Shown one piece after another: positions 31,220-32,299 of a stretch of DNA of 32,299 nt. The first letter of the stretch is position 1, and each line of letters starts with the position of its first letter. A program made the translations under genes and the position numbers. Source of the stretch: a virus; the IMG/VR virus record IMGVR_UViG_3300033143_001789, positions 7,352 to 39,650 of that record; one strand, written 5' to 3'. The notes under the pieces were generated by a model, which saw only the letters and a program-made list of their open reading frames with translations, searched no databases and was not told where the DNA came from.

Positions 31220-31392
31220 TTTTACTAACCTGCGGATTAACTATTATGATTAACTTATCTGGTATTCCTTGGAATAAGACAGATAATATGAGCAAGAAAC
31301 GTGCCATGTATGTTTGTCAAGCAAATTATAATGCTTGCTTATTTAAGTTTATAAAAAAAGAAAAATTAGTCTATAGAGCTGTTTGTGGTTGA
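31216..31392 (+). CDS. Small cysteine-containing, possibly exported protein (58 aa)
   Basis: 58 residues. The N-terminus MILLTCGLTIMINLSG is signal-like; the core YVCQANYNACLFKF...YRAVCG has three cysteines in a spacing I associate with small phage proteins of unknown role. ATGA overlap with the ligase stop; AGGAAA lies upstream. Its stop overlaps the -35 of the next promoter. Confidence 0.55.
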   Translation: MILLTCGLTIMINLSGIPWNKTDNMSKKRAMYVCQANYNACLFKFIKKEKLVYRAVCG

Positions 31393-31417
31393 CATAGTAA
31401 GTTTAATGTAGTATATT
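31389..31417 (+). promoter_or_regulatory. Sigma70-type promoter upstream of the AAA+ ATPase
   Basis: TTGACA (31389-31394), 17 bp, TATATT (31412-31417); transcript start expected near 31424, followed by AAGGAGAAATA and ATG at 31441. Confidence 0.75.
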
Positions 31418-31440
31418 AATAATATAAACAAGGAGAAATA

Positions 31441-32299
31441 ATGGGATATAAAGATTACGTAAAAGTTCATGATAAGTATTTAGTACAATACGACAGCAAC
31501 AGAAAAGATAAGGTTCCGGATGGGCATTATCAATTATCTTATATTCCAGATATGGATCAATTAATTTTTGAAAAGATTAAATTTAATCACGATGAGTTAT
31601 TGGAGTTGCCAAGTAAAGAATTTGCAGAAGCTGCATCTCAAGTTGATACATTTTTGACTCCGGAAAGTAAGCAGTTATTTGAAGATTACGGTTTTGTTTA
31701 TAAAAGATCTCTTCTTTTTCACGGAGTTCCTGGAACAGGTAAAACTTGTTTGGTAAATAGAATTGATAACACGGTAGTATCTATTGGTGGAGTTGTTCTT
31801 TTTAACCCCAATCCTGCCATGCTACATAAAGCGTTTAAAGCTTTAAATGAAATCCAACCAGATACGAAGATTGTTATAGTTTTTGAAGAACTAGATCAAT
31901 TAGTTAAAACGTTTGAACATGAACTTTTAAATTTACTTGATGGTGAGATTCAACAGGATAATGTTATCTATTTAGCTACTACTAATTATATATCTCAAGT
32001 TCCGGCTCGTATTATGCGCCCAGGAAGATTTCCCTCCGTTGTTGAGATTAAATATCCTGATGAAAAGTGCAGAGAGTTTTATCTTAATAAAAAGATAGGA
32101 CACATTGATACTCAAGAAGAAATCAAGAATATAGTTAAAACAACTGCTGGATTTTCTATTGATGAATTAAAAGAAGTAGTGTTATCTACTAAGTGTTTGC
32201 AGATTCCACTAAAGGATACTGTTGATAGGATTAAAGAAACTAAAGAGCTTTGTAAAAATGATAAAGTATTCAGGGAATATGATGAATGGAATCAAATGG
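31441..32299 (+). CDS. AAA+ ATPase (runs past right edge)
   Basis: 286 codons are visible, open at the edge. An N-terminal 80-residue region without known motif is followed by Walker A HGVPGTGKT (94-102), Walker B-like IVIVFEELD (144-152, with Glu in place of the usual Asp), sensor-1 ATTN (179-182) and the second-region arginine box MRPGRF (192-197). These place it with single-domain classical AAA ATPases such as proteasome/FtsH/BCS1-type remodelers. It has a dedicated promoter and strong ribosome-binding site. Substrate unknown. Confidence 0.8.
   Translation, partial: MGYKDYVKVHDKYLVQYDSNRKDKVPDGHYQLSYIPDMDQLIFEKIKFNHDELLELPSKEFAEAASQVDTFLTPESKQLFEDYGFVYKRSLLFHGVPGTGKTCLVNRIDNTVVSIGGVVLFNPNPAMLHKAFKALNEIQPDTKIVIVFEELDQLVKTFEHELLNLLDGEIQQDNVIYLATTNYISQVPARIMRPGRFPSVVEIKYPDEKCREFYLNKKIGHIDTQEEIKNIVKTTAGFSIDELKEVVLSTKCLQIPLKDTVDRIKETKELCKNDKVFREYDEWNQM

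Noticed and set aside
1-32299. Genome-wide recoding of TGA as a sense codon
   Set aside because: TGA ends several well-bounded genes here (for example at 25926, 26636, 28409 and 31219), so the fibre TGA is a local event.
1-32299. tRNA genes, CRISPR arrays, insertion sequences, integrase or attachment sites
   Set aside because: None seen on reading through; no cloverleaf, no regularly spaced direct repeats, no transposase or recombinase motifs.

Overview
The window is an AT-rich segment (roughly one third G+C by eye) of a tailed double-stranded DNA phage, read with the standard bacterial code. A 711-residue portal, a short scaffold-type acidic protein, an HK97-fold-like coat protein, a T7 gp12/P22 gp10-like tail protein and no tape-measure gene in view point to a podovirus-like particle. 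An N-terminal signal peptide, a lipobox protein and peptidoglycan-cleaving enzymes suggest a Gram-negative host. I cannot name the host or phage.

Layout. Positions 1 to 11182 (minus strand) hold the tail protein that runs off the left edge, a head-tail connector, small proteins and a cluster of tail-fibre and adhesin genes with shared modules. Positions 11237 to 13386 form an inverted (plus-strand) cassette of small genes with its own sigma70-type promoter, including an M15-type endolysin. It is bounded on the right by a minus-strand terminator. Positions 13478 to 24861 (minus) hold, in order of transcription: a small membrane protein, terminase small and large subunits, portal, a virion lysozyme-like protein, several small structural proteins, a C92 papain-like protein, the scaffold and a coat protein split into two reading frames. 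Positions 25054 to the right edge (plus) form an accessory and early region. It holds a secreted mini-subtilase with a coupled exported partner, many tiny proteins, a HELGH metalloprotease lipoprotein, an RNA-repair cassette (kinase, Rnl2-type ligase, and a phosphoesterase fused to an Rnl1-type ligase), and an AAA+ ATPase cut by the window edge.

Regulation. An identical 12-base core (TTAACAAATATT on the minus strand) occurs five times, four of them in intergenic leaders and all oriented towards structural genes; I read it as a phage-specific late promoter element. Plus-strand genes instead use near-consensus TTGACA/TATAAT promoters with 16 to 17 bp spacing. One such promoter (14802-14830) fires antisense into the scaffold gene.

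Most unusual points: the RNA-repair cassette with the phosphoesterase-ligase fusion, two exported proteases in an accessory operon, the repeated late element, the split coat gene, and a single in-frame TGA that cuts a tail fibre in two.
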